Origin: JBBWZH01 sp035544115
GTDB lineage: Bacteria; Actinomycetota; Actinomycetes; Mycobacteriales; CADCTP01
Length of the DNA: 64,000 nt
Reading direction: 5' to 3'
Assembly (NCBI GenBank): GCA_963714145.1
Contig: OY970235.1
Span: 6,944,001-7,008,000 of the forward strand
In this document: one piece after another, positions 34,349-43,752 of the stretch
Layout: each line of letters begins with the position of its first letter
Position numbering within the stretch: position 1 is the stretch's first letter
The notes under the pieces: generated by a model
Database searches by the model: none
What the model was told of the DNA's origin: nothing
Seen by the model: only the letters and a program-made list of their open reading frames with translations
Made by a program: the position numbers and the translations under genes

Positions 34349-35674
34349 ATGTTACGCAGACGTGCCTCGGCCATCGTCGCCGCCGCGCTGTTGGTTCCCG
34401 CCCTGGCCGCGTGTGGTGGTGGCGGCGACTCGCCATCGTCCAGTTCGGACGCCGCCGGCACCACCCTCACCTACTGGGCCAGCAACCAGGGCGCCAGCCT
34501 GGAACAGGACAAGCAGATCCTGCAGCCGGAGCTGGACAAGTTCGAGAAGGAGACCGGCATCAAGGTCAACGTCGAGGTCGTCGGCTGGCCGAACCTGCTG
34601 AACCGGATCCTCGCCGCGGCCACCTCCGGCCAGGGCCCGGACGTACTGAACATCGGCAACACCTGGTCGGCCTCGCTGCAGGCGACCGGCGCGCTGCTGC
34701 CCTTCGACGGCGGCGCCCTGGACGCGGTCGGCGGCAAGGACCGGTTCCTGGCCGGCAGCATCGTCCGCGACCGGCGCGCCGGGCAAGGACCCGACCGCGG
34801 TGCCGCTCTACTCGCTGGCCTACGGCCTCTACTACAACAAGAAGATGTTCGCCGACGCCGGCATCAGCGCCGCACCGTCCACCTGGGAGGAACTGGTCGC
34901 GGACGGCAAGAAGCTGACCAAGGACGGGCACGTGGGGGCTGGCCATCGAGGGCGGCAACCTGTCCGAGAACGCGCACCACGCGTTCGTCTTCGGCCAGCA
35001 GTACGGCGGCGACTTGTTCGACGCCAGCGGCAAGCCGACCTTCGACAGCCCGGGCGTGGTGGCCGGCATCAAGCGGTACCTCGACTTCATGGCCGTTGAC
35101 AAGATCACCAACCCGAGCAACGCCGAGTACGCCGCAGAACCAGTCGATCACCGACTTCGCCAGCGGCAAGGCGGCCATGCTGCTGTGGCAGGCCGCGGCC
35201 GGCAACCTCAAGACGCACGGGCATGACCGCCGGACGAGTACGGCCTGGCCCCGGTGCCGTTCCCGGCCTCCGCCCCGGCCGGCGGCAAGCACGTCAACAG
35301 CATGGTGGCCGGCATCAACCTGGCCGTGTTCGCCAACACCAAGCACAAGGACGCGCGCGCTGAAGTTCGTCAAGTTCATGACCAGCGACGCCGAGCAGAC
35401 GATCCTGAACAAGACGTACGGCTCGCTGCCCTCGGTGCAGACCGCGTACACCGACCCGGCGTTCCAGACCGCCGACATCAAGACCTTCCAGGACATCCTG
35501 GCCAAGACCGCCGCCCCGCTGCCCGCGGTGCCGGAGGAGAGCCAGTTCGAGACCCTGGTCGGCACCGCGATGAAGGAGCTGTTCGCCGACACCGCGGGTG
35601 GCAAGCCGGTCACCGAGGCGACCATCAAGGCCAAGCTCTCGGCCGCCAACGAGCAGGTGAAGGCCGGCGGCTGA
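34349..35674 (+). pseudogene. Sugar ABC transporter substrate-binding lipoprotein, frame broken by six insertions
   Basis: Family 1 (maltose/oligosaccharide) solute-binding protein. Signal peptide MLRRRASAIVAAALLVPALAAC with lipobox LAAC, then TTLTYWASNQGASLEQDK and KVNVEVVGWPNLLNRIL. As given, the frame breaks six times, each by one extra base, near 34766, 34938, 35134, 35220, 35231 and 35356. Removing them yields a continuous 439-aa protein with family motifs (VPLYSLAYGLYYNKKMFADAG; SITDFASGKAAMLLWQAAAG; ALKFVKFMTSDAEQ). Typical of sequencing error rather than decay, since no stop, deletion or drift is seen. Followed by two permeases, so it is the first gene of the uptake operon under the element at 34199. 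Confidence 0.88.
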
Positions 35675-35739
35675 CCCCGCACCGGCGCCGGATCGCAGCC
35701 GCGGTCCGGCGCCCGCGGGGCCTGAGGTAAGGAGAGCGC

Positions 35740-36744
35740 ATGGCGACGACGGCGACCCCGCCGGCCCCAGCCGCCGCATCGCGGCCGGCCGCCGCGCCGG
35801 CCGGCGGTCGCCGCGCCCGCCGGCGCCGGCGGGGTACCCAGCCGCGGATCACCCCGTACCTGTTCCTGCTGCCGGCGCTGCTGCTGGAACTGCTGGTCCA
35901 CCTGGTCCCGATGGTCATCGGCATCTGGATGAGCCTGCGCGGAGCTGACCCAGTTCTTCATCCGGAACTGGTCGGCGCGCCCCGTTCACCGGGCTGCGAC
36001 AACTACCGCATCGCGCTCGACTTCGACAGCGCCGACCGGCCAGGCGCTGCTGCACTCGCTCTGGGTCACCATCGCGTTCACGGTGTTCTCGGTCGGCTTC
36101 GCCTGGCTGCTCGGCATCACCGCGGCGGTGCTGCTGCAGAAGCCGTTCCGTGGCCGCGGCCTGCTGCGCACGCTGTTCCTCATCCCGTACGCGCTGCCCG
36201 TCTACGCCGCGGTGATCACCTGGACGTTCCTGTTCCAGCGCGACACCGGCCTGGTCAACCACGTGCTGGTACGACCAGCTGCACCTGTTCGACCACCGTC
36301 CGTTCTGGCTGATCGGCGGCAACAGCTTCATCACGCTGGTGGTCGTCTCGGTCTGGCGCACCTGGCCGTTCGCGTTGCTCGTGCCTGACCGCGGGCCTGC
36401 AGACGATCCCGCCGGAGCTGTACGAGGCGGCCGCGATCGACGGCGCCGGCGTTCTGGCGGCAGATGCCGCACGATCACGCTGCCGATGCTGCGGCCGGTC
36501 AACCAGGTGCTGGTCCTGGTGCTGTTCCTGTGGACGTTCAACGACTTCAACACGCCGTACGTGCTGTTCGGCAAGTCCGCGCCGCACGCCGCCGACCTGA
36601 TCTCGATCCACATCTACCAGTCCTCGTTCGTCACCTGGAACTTCGGCGCTCGGCTCGGCGATGCGCGTGCTGCTGCTGCTCTTCCTGCTCGTGGTGACCG
36701 CGGTCTACCTGGTCGTCACGAACCGGCGGAGGAACGATGCGTGA
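35740..36744 (+). pseudogene. Sugar ABC transporter permease 1 (MalF-type), nine insertions
   Basis: First inner-membrane permease of the operon. Start ATG 35740 with AGGAG upstream; Ala/Pro/Arg-rich cytosolic N-terminus, then helices beginning TPYLFLLPALLLELLVHLVP. Single extra bases near 35941, 35978, 35997, 36034, 36269, 36384, 36451, 36467 and 36648 break the frame. Without them the protein is 331 aa, contains the EAA motif (LYEAAAIDGAGFWRQMRTITLP) that contacts the ATPase, and ends in VVTNRRRNDA. No ATPase gene is next to it; actinomycete sugar importers usually share a distant MsiK. It overlaps permease 2 by 8 bases. Confidence 0.87.
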
Positions 36745-37585
36745 GCCGCGCTGGCTGCGGATCACCCGGGTGGTGGTGCTCACCGGGCTGACCCTGTTCA
36801 CCGTCGTGCCGATCTACGTGATGATCAGCTCGTCGTTGAAGCCGCTGCGTGGACGTGCAGGGCCCGTTCCAGTGGATCCCGAAACACCTGACCATCGCAG
36901 CCGTTCCTCGACATCTGGAAGACCGTGCCGCTGGCGCACTACTTCCTGAACAGCATGATCGTCTCCGGCGTGGCCACGGTCTGCTCGGTGGTGGTGGCGA
37001 TCTTCGCCGGCGTACGCGCGTCAGCCGGTACAGGTTCCGCGGCCGCGGCGTCGTTCTCCATCACCGTGCTGTCCACCCAGATGTTCCCGGGCATCCTGTT
37101 CCTGCTGCCGCTGTTCCTGATCTACGTCAACCTCGGCAACGCCGACCGGGCATCGCAGCTGTACGGCACCCGGCTCGGCCTGATCATCACCTACCTGACG
37201 TTCTCGCTGCCGTTCTCGATCTGGATGCTGATCGGCTACTTCGACTCGATCCCGACCGGACTGGACGAGGCGGCCCAAGTGGACGGTGCCGGCCCGGTGC
37301 GGACGCTGCTGCGGGTGGTGCTGCCGGCGGCGGTCCCCGGGGTCGTCGCGGTCGCCGTGTACGCGTTCATGACCGCGTGGGGCGAGGTGCTGTTCGCCTC
37401 GGTCATGACCAACGAGAGCTCGCCGCACCCTCGCGGTCGGGCTGCAGGGCTACTCGACCCAGAACGACGTGTACTGGAACCAGGTCATGGCCGCCTCGCT
37501 GGTCGTCAGCGTCCCGGTGGTGGCCGGATTCCTGTTGCTGCAGCGGCAATTCGTCGCCGGCCTGACCGCCGGGGCGGTGAAGTAG
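36737..37585 (+). pseudogene. Sugar ABC transporter permease 2 (MalG-type), nine insertions
   Basis: Second permease, start ATG 36737 inside the end of permease 1. Extra bases near 36848, 36900, 37012, 37019, 37053, 37144, 37150, 37155 and 37423 disrupt the frame. Corrected, it is a normal 279-aa MalG-type protein: N-terminal helix LTGLTLFTVVPIYVMISSSLK, NSMIVSGVATVCSVVVAIFAGYA, EAA loop (GLDEAAQVDGAGPVRTLLRVVLP) and C-terminus QRQFVAGLTAGAVK. Three of the lesions fall within 12 bases (37144-37155) and cancel each other. Confidence 0.87.
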
Positions 37586-37630
37586 CGCCGGCCGCACACC
37601 CGCGGCCGCGGCACAGCGTTGAGGAGCATC

Positions 37631-39029
37631 ATGGACTACCTGCGGGACCTCCGGCCGGATTTCGTCTGGGGCGTGGCCACCGCCGCGTACCAGATCGAGG
37701 GTGCTGTCGCTGAGGACGGTCGGACACCGTCCATCTGGGACACCTTCAGCCGGGTGCCCGGGCGCCGTCGACAACGGCGACAACGGCGATCATGGCCTGC
37801 GACCACTACCACCGGTGGCGCGAGGACATCGCGCTGATGCGGCGGCTGGGCGTCGGCGCGTACCGGTTCTCTGTCGCCTGGCCGCGGGTGCTGCCCGACG
37901 GCCGCGGCCAGGTGAACCAGGCCGGACTCGGCTTCTACGACCGGCTCGTGGACGAACTGCTGGACGCCGGCATCCGGCCGTACGTGACGCTGTACCACTG
38001 GGATCTGCCGCAGGTACAGCAGGACCGCGGCGGCTGGCCGGCCCGGGAGACCGCGTTCGCGTTCGCCGAACTGCGCCGCGGTGGTCGGGGCGAAGCTGGG
38101 CGACCGGGTGACCGACTGGTTCACCGTCAACGAGCCGCTCTGCTCGGCCTGGATCGGCCACCTGGAAGGCAAGATGGCCCCGGGCGAGCGGGACATCACC
38201 CGGGCGGTGCCGGCCGCGCACCACCTGCTGCTCGGGCACGGGCTGGCCGCGGCCGCGCTGCGCAACTCGGCGCCGGCACCGGTGCGGGTCGGCGCGGTGG
38301 TCAACCTCAGCCCGTGCCAGCCCGCCAGCGACAGCGATGCCGACGTGGCCGCCGCCCGGCGCGCCGACGGGCACACCAACCGCTGGTGGCTCGACCCGCT
38401 TTACGGCAAGCGGCTATCCGGCCGACATGATCGAGGTCTACGGCGTCGAACCGCCGGTCCGGGCCGGCGACATGGAGACTGATCGCGGCGCCGATGGAGC
38501 ACCTCGGCCTGAACTACTACTTCCGCCAGGTCGTCACCGACGACCCGGACGGCCCACCGCCGCGGGCCCGGATGGTCACCGTGCCGGACGCGGTGCGCAC
38601 CGCGATGGACTGGGAGGTGCACCCGGACGGGCTGGAGCAACTGCTGCACCCGACTGCACCGAGGAGTACCGGGTGCCGCGGGTGTTCGTGACCGAGAACG
38701 GCTCGGCCTGGCTGGACGAGGTCGGCCAGGACGGCGCGGTCCGCGACGACCAGCGGGCCGAGTACCTGGAGCAGCACGTCGCCGCCGCCGGCCGGGCAGT
38801 GGGCCGGGGGGTACCCCTGGCCGGCTACTTCGTCTGGTCGCTGATGGACAACTTCGAATGGTCGTACGGCTACGCGAAGCGGTTCGGGCTGATCCGGGTC
38901 GACTACGCGACCCAGGCGCGGACGATCAAGGCCAGCGGCTACCGCTACGCAAAAATCATCTCCGACCACGCGGCACTCACCCACCAGCCACCCGGCTCGC
39001 CAGCCGGCGCCGGCTGGTCCGGGGACTGA
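37631..39029 (+). pseudogene. GH1 beta-glucosidase, seven insertions
   Basis: Cytosolic family 1 glycosidase, likely splitting imported beta-linked disaccharides. ATG 37631 follows GAGGAG by 5 bases. Family marks: FVWGVATAAYQIEGA, acid/base Glu in FTVNEPLC, nucleophile Glu in VFVTENGSAW, and YFVWSLMDNFEWSYGYAKRFGLIRVDY. One-base insertions near 37763, 37791, 38074, 38414, 38478, 38647 and 38660 split the frame; removing them gives 463 aa, the normal GH1 size. Last gene of the operon, so imported sugar is probably a beta-glucoside. Confidence 0.9.
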
Positions 39030-39079
39030 AAACCCGCCGAAACAGTCACTCCGGGCGTCTTGACGGCATCGCGTCCGGA

Positions 39080-39114
39080 TTAGATGCTAACCATAGTTCA
39101 AGCATCGAATTAAC
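39080..39114 (+). promoter_or_regulatory. Shared 35-bp regulatory element, copy 2
   Basis: Second copy of the element at 34199, three mismatches. It contains a perfect GATGCT-N12-AGCATC inverted repeat (39083-39106). TTGACG occurs just upstream (39060-39065) but with only 14 bases to TTAGAT, so the promoter is less ideal than in copy 1. The leader before the start codon is also conserved: both genes have GGCTGGTCGT(G/A)ATG. Confidence 0.68.
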
Positions 39115-39250
39115 CTCGGAACCGTCGCTGTAACCCCGGACCTCTCCGCCGGCGCTGCCCCGGCGGCCTGCCATTCCCTGCGGCACTTCTGCGTTGCCCG
39201 CGATCGCGGGCGACGCCGCTGGCATACCCCCGATCGGGAGGCTGGTCGTA

Positions 39251-41457
39251 ATGCTTCGCAGCAGCCGTACCGCACGCGCGCCTGGTGGCGGTGCCACCGC
39301 GCGGCCCAGCCGGATCCGCCGACGCTCGTTGGTAGCCGCGGTCGCGGCGGCCGTGGTCCTCGGCGGCGCTCCGGCCGGCCTCGTCGGCACCGCCGCCGCG
39401 GCGGACCCCCTTATCTCGCAAGGAAAGCCCGCCACCGCGTCGTCGTCCGAGAACGCCGGCACGTTCCCGGCGGCGTCCGCTGTGGACGGCAATGCGGGCA
39501 CCCGCTGGTCGTCCGCGTTCAGCGACCCGCAGTGGCTGCAGGTCGACCTGGGTGCCACCGCCAACGTGACCCAGGTCCTGCTGCAGTGGGAGGCCGCGTA
39601 CGCCACCGCGTACCAGATCCAGGTGTCCGCCAACGCGTCCAGCTGGACCACGATCTTCTCGACCAGCACCAGCACCGGCGGCACCCAGACGCTCGCGGTC
39701 TCCGGCTCCGGCCGGTACGTCCGGGTACTCGGCACCGCCCGGGCCACCCAGTGGGGCTACTCGCTGTTCGAGTTCCAGGTCTTCGGCACCACCAGCGGCG
39801 GCACGCCGCCTGGCGGTGGCGGCCCGCTCGGGCCGAACGTGCTGGTGTTCGACCCGTCCATGTCGGCAGCGAGCGTGCAGAGCCAGCTGGACACGGTGTT
39901 CCGGCAGCAGGAGAGCAACCAGTTCGGCAGCCAGCGGTACGCGCTGCTGTTCAAGCCGGGCAGCTACCCGGTCAACGCCAACATCGGCTTCTACAGCTCG
40001 ATCTCCGGCCTCGGCCTCACCCCCGGCCAGGTCTCGCTGAACGGGGTGACGGTCGACGCGCAGTGGTTCGGCGGCAACGCCACCCAGAACTTCTGGCGGT
40101 CGGCGGAGAACCTGACCATCAACACGCCGGCCGGCTTCAACCGCTGGGCGGTCTCGCAGGCCGCGCCGTTCCGCCGGATCGACGTGCGCGGCGACCTGAA
40201 CCTCGCGCCGGACGGCTTCGGCTGGGCCAGCGGCGGCTACATCGCCGACAGCCGGATCACCGGTGCGGAGCAGCCGTTCTCGCAGCAGCAGTGGTTCACC
40301 CGCAACAGCCAGATCGGCAGCAACCTCAACGGTGTCTGGAACAACGTGTTCGTCGGCGTGACCGGCGCGCCGGCGCAGAGCTTCCCGAACCCACCGTACA
40401 CAGTGGTCGGTCAGGCTCCCGTGATCCGGGAGAAGCCCTTCCTGTACGTGGATTCCGGCGGCAACTACCAGGTGTTCGTGCCCTCGCTGCGGACCAACAC
40501 GACCGGCATCACCTGGGCCAACGGCTCCGGGCCAGGTTCGTCGATCCCGTTGACCCAGTTCTTCGTGGCGCACCCGGGTGACTCGGCCGCGACCATCAAC
40601 GCGGCGCTGGCCGGCAGGGCTCAACCTGCTGTTCACGCCGGGCATCTACCACGTCAACCAGACGATCAACGTGACCCGGCCGGACACCGTGGTGCTCGGG
40701 CTCGGCTACGCGACGCTGATCCCGGACGGCGGCGTCACGCCGATGTCGGTCGCCGATGTCGACGGCGTCAAGCTCGCCGGCCTGCTGTTCGACGCCGGCA
40801 CGACCAACTCGCCGGTGCTGCTGCAGATCGGGCCGAACGGGTCGACGGCAGCGCACGCGGGCAACCCGATCTCGATCCACGACGTGTTCTTCCGGATCGG
40901 CGGGGCCGGCGCCGGCCGGGCCACCACCAGCCTGGTGGTGAACAGCGGCAACACGATCATCGACCACATCTGGGCCTGGCGGGCCGACCACGGCAGCGGC
41001 GTCGGCTGGACCACCAACACCGCCGACACCGGCCTGATCGTCAACGGCGCCAACGTCACCGCGTACGGGTTGTTCGTCGAGCACTACCAGAAGTACGAGG
41101 TGATCTGGAACGGCAACGGCGGCCGGACCTACTTCTTCCAGAACGAGACTGCCGTACGACCCGCCGAGCCAGGCCGCCTGGCGCAACGTGGCCGGTGGGT
41201 ACGCCGCCTACAAGGTGGCCGACTCGGTCACCAGCCACGAGGGCTGGGGGCTCGGCAGCTACTGCTTCTTCAACGTCAACCCGAGCATCGTGGCCGCCCG
41301 CGGCTTCGAGGTGCCAAACCGGGCCGGCGTACGGTTCCACGACCTGCTCACGGTTTCACTCGGCGGCGTCGGGGTGATCACCAACGTGGTCAACACGACC
41401 GGTGGCCCGGCGCAGGGCACCGCGACCGTCCCGAGCAACGTGGTCAGCTACCCGTGA
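39251..41457 (+). pseudogene. Secreted discoidin (F5/8C) plus parallel beta-helix protein, two insertions
   Basis: Extracellular carbohydrate-active protein. Long Arg-rich signal region ending VGTAAAADP, an F5/8 type C (CBM32-like) domain at about residues 55-185 (WSSAFSDPQWLQVDLGATANVTQVLLQWE), then a right-handed beta-helix with pectate-lyase-3/GH55-like blocks (LLFTPGIYHVNQTINVTRPDTVVLGLGYATLIPDGG; NTIIDHIWAWRADHG). One extra base near 40616 and one near 41148 break the frame; corrected length is 734 aa. It shares the 35-bp element with the transporter operon, so it probably releases oligosaccharides from a glucan outside the cell (inference). Confidence 0.82.
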
Positions 41458-41489
41458 CGTCTACCTAGGACCGTCCTGATAGGACAGAC

Positions 41490-41523
41490 GGCGCGGGCGG
41501 ATCCGGGTGGATCCGCCCGCGCC
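41490..41523. terminator. Perfect 15-bp terminator hairpin
   Basis: GGCGCGGGCGGATCC-gggt-GGATCCGCCCGCGCC between the beta-helix gene and the converging SGNH hydrolase gene. Confidence 0.85.
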
Positions 41524-41550
41524 GGCGTTTCGATCAGAGGTCAGCCGCGG

Positions 41551-43545
41551 TCAGTCACCGCCGTCGCCGCCGCCCCCATCGCCCCCGCCACCGTCGCCGC
41601 CATCCCCGCCACCGTCGCCGCCGTCCCCGCCGTCACTGCTGGAGGCGTCGCTGCCGGAGGCGCCACTGCCGGACGAGTCACTGTCGGACGCGTCGCTGTC
41701 CGACGAATCGCTGTCCGAGGCGTCGGTGCCGCTGGCCGTCGAGCCGTCAGCCGACGAGCTGTCGTCCGCGTCGGTGCCGGCCGAGTCGTCCGAGTCGTCC
41801 GAGTCGCTGTCGGTCGCACCGTCGTCGGAGGCTTCGCTGTCGTCGGCCGGCGCGGCCGAGTCCTCGTCGTCGGCCGGAGCCGCGTCCTCATCGGTCTGGC
41901 CAAGCGGATCGGCCTGCCCGTCGACCGTCGGCACCCCGTCAGCCGGAGCCGCATCCTCGTCGGTCTGGCCAAGCGGATCGGCCTGCCCGTCGACCGTCGG
42001 CACCCCGTCAGCCGGAGCCGCATCCTCGTCGGTCTGGCCAAGCGGATCGGCCTGCCCGTCAACGGTCGGCACGCCGTCCGAACCGGACTGCGCACCGGTC
42101 TGCCCGGAGGGAGCCTCACCGGCGGGAGCTTCACCGGCAGGGGTCTCCCCGGCAGGGGCCTGGCCCGACGGAGGCTGGCCGGCGTCGGCCGGTGGGTCGT
42201 CCGGCGTGTCCGCGGGCGGTTCCTCGTCAACCGACGGCGGCGGTGGTGGCTCCGTCGCCGGTTGCTGCGCGCCCTGCCCCTGGGTGCCCGTCGGCGGCGG
42301 GGCCGGCTGGTTCGTGCCGTCCTGGCTGCCCGGCTGCTGGCCCGTCGCCGGGGCTGGCTGACCGCCGGTGGCCGGCGTACCGGCGGTCCGGCTGCCGGGC
42401 CGGCCCGTGGTCGGCCCTGTGGCCAACCGGGACGGCGGCAGCGGGACCGCGTCCTGCTGCGCCGGTTCGAGGGTGACCTCGATCTGGTCCAGCGCCTGCT
42501 TCAGCGCCGGCGCGAGCCGGGCGGCGAGCAGCTTCTGCCCCGCCGCGTTCGGGTGGAAGGAGCCGCGGTCGTCCACCGGCGAGTACGGGTTGATCGCCGG
42601 GCTGAACGCGAGCAGCAGGTGCCCCTCGAACGCGTCGGTGTTGTCGACGAACGTGACGTTCTTGTTCGCGGTACCGACCTGGCTGACCGCCTTCCTGATC
42701 ACGCCGTTGAGGAAGTCGGTCAGCTGGTTGCTCAGCTGTGCCTCGGCGGTGGTCACGCCGGTGTCGATCGCGTTCCCGGTGACCGCCGGGATCTCGTCCG
42801 GGACGACCTTCGGGAATCCGGTGACGATCAGCCGGCCGCCGGGTGCCATCGTGCCGAGCAGCGTGCGGTACGTACCCACCAACTGCTTGCCGAAGGCAGG
42901 GTCGAGCACCTTGGTCAGGAACCTGTTGTACGCGACGGCCGAGACCTCCGGCCGCTGGGTGACGACGGTCCGGAACCAGGCCGCGAAACCCATGTCGTCG
43001 GCGCCGAGGCCGAGCACCACGACCCGGGCGCCGGCCGCCTGGCTCAGCTGGGACGGGTGTTCGAACGGGGTGCCGGCCCCGGTCCTGGCCGCCAACTGTG
43101 CGGTGGTCGCCCCGGAGACCGCGGCGAGCCGGGCGTCGATGAGCAGGTCCGGGTTGGCCGGCCGCAGCGAGTCGATCGCCTGCAGCGCGGGCGCGGCGCC
43201 GGACTGGTGCGCCGGGTCGACCTGCTGCACCCGCTGGTCGCCGACAAAGACCTCGCGGGTGCGATAGGTGTGCGAGGACGCGCCCTCGCCGCTGGTGAAC
43301 GAGTCACCGAGGACGGCGACGGTGATGTGGGCCTTGCCGTCCAACCCGGCCAGCACCGGGGTGGTCGGTGCGGCGGGCGCGGCGGCAGCCTGGCCGACCA
43401 GCAGCGGCGTCCCGCCGATGACCACCACCGCGGTCGCCGCCGGGACGGCGAGCACTCGCGGCCACCGCCGTGGCGGGGCCGGTGACCGGCTGGCCGGCGG
43501 TCGACCGCGCCGCCGGAACGAGTACCGGATCGACTTCTGCGACAT
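41551..43545 (-). CDS. SGNH hydrolase with long acidic low-complexity tail
   Basis: About 664 aa. Arg-rich N-terminus and signal helix (VLAVPAATAVVVIGGTPLLVGQAAAA), then an SGNH/GDSL esterase domain (about 75-360): block I GDSFTSGEG with nucleophile Ser, block V FHPN with catalytic His. In block III the expected Asn is Asp (GLGADDMGF), unlike the paralogue downstream (GIGGNDLGF). The last ~290 residues are disordered: Pro/Gln/Gly stretch, three exact 23-aa repeats, Ser-Asp runs and a Gly-Asp end. No wall anchor motif. ATG 43545 is chosen because GGGAGG stands 9 bases upstream, as in the paralogue. Confidence 0.85.
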   Translation of the reverse strand: MSQKSIRYSFRRRGRPPASRSPAPPRRWPRVLAVPAATAVVVIGGTPLLVGQAAAAPAAPTTPVLAGLDGKAHITVAVLGDSFTSGEGASSHTYRTREVFVGDQRVQQVDPAHQSGAAPALQAIDSLRPANPDLLIDARLAAVSGATTAQLAARTGAGTPFEHPSQLSQAAGARVVVLGLGADDMGFAAWFRTVVTQRPEVSAVAYNRFLTKVLDPAFGKQLVGTYRTLLGTMAPGGRLIVTGFPKVVPDEIPAVTGNAIDTGVTTAEAQLSNQLTDFLNGVIRKAVSQVGTANKNVTFVDNTDAFEGHLLLAFSPAINPYSPVDDRGSFHPNAAGQKLLAARLAPALKQALDQIEVTLEPAQQDAVPLPPSRLATGPTTGRPGSRTAGTPATGGQPAPATGQQPGSQDGTNQPAPPPTGTQGQGAQQPATEPPPPPSVDEEPPADTPDDPPADAGQPPSGQAPAGETPAGEAPAGEAPSGQTGAQSGSDGVPTVDGQADPLGQTDEDAAPADGVPTVDGQADPLGQTDEDAAPADGVPTVDGQADPLGQTDEDAAPADDEDSAAPADDSEASDDGATDSDSDDSDDSAGTDADDSSSADGSTASGTDASDSDSSDSDASDSDSSGSGASGSDASSSDGGDGGDGGGDGGDGGGGDGGGGDGGD
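41873..42079. repeat. Three 69-bp tandem repeats in the SGNH gene
   Basis: Units of 69 bases (41873-41941, 41942-42010, 42011-42079), nearly identical, coding on the minus strand for DGVPTVDGQADPLGQTDED plus AAPA. Length is a multiple of three, so copy-number change would keep the frame. Confidence 0.85.
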
Positions 43546-43695
43546 CCTGAGCGACCTCCCGAAAGGTGACATCCGGCCGTAGTGGATACGTACCCTGCGA
43601 GCCCGTGAGCTTAGGCCCGTTATCAGTTCAGAAGTAGCGACGAAGATCGGATTGGCACGTTCGGTTAAAACCGATCAAAAAGCATCGGGCGCCGT

Positions 43696-43729
43696 GGTGG
43701 CGCCGCAGCCACCAGACCGCGGCGCCACC
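43696..43729 (-). terminator. Terminator hairpin after SGNH paralogue 2
   Basis: GGTGGCGCCGC (43696-43706) and GCGGCGCCACC (43719-43729), a perfect 11-bp stem with a 12-base loop, 24 bases after the paralogue 2 stop and before the promoter of paralogue 1. Confidence 0.7.
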
Positions 43730-43752
43730 CCCGCGCCTACCGTGTTCGGCGG

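Noticed and set aside
34766..41148. Reading the carbohydrate locus as truly decayed pseudogenes or as programmed frameshifting
   Set aside because: All lesions are one-base insertions with intact motifs between them, no stops or deletions, and no slippery sites; sequence error explains this best.
41551..42380. Ser/Pro-rich plus-strand frame opposite the SGNH tail
   Set aside because: It mirrors the Ser-Asp and Gly-Asp repeats of the minus-strand protein; no start region or fold supports it.
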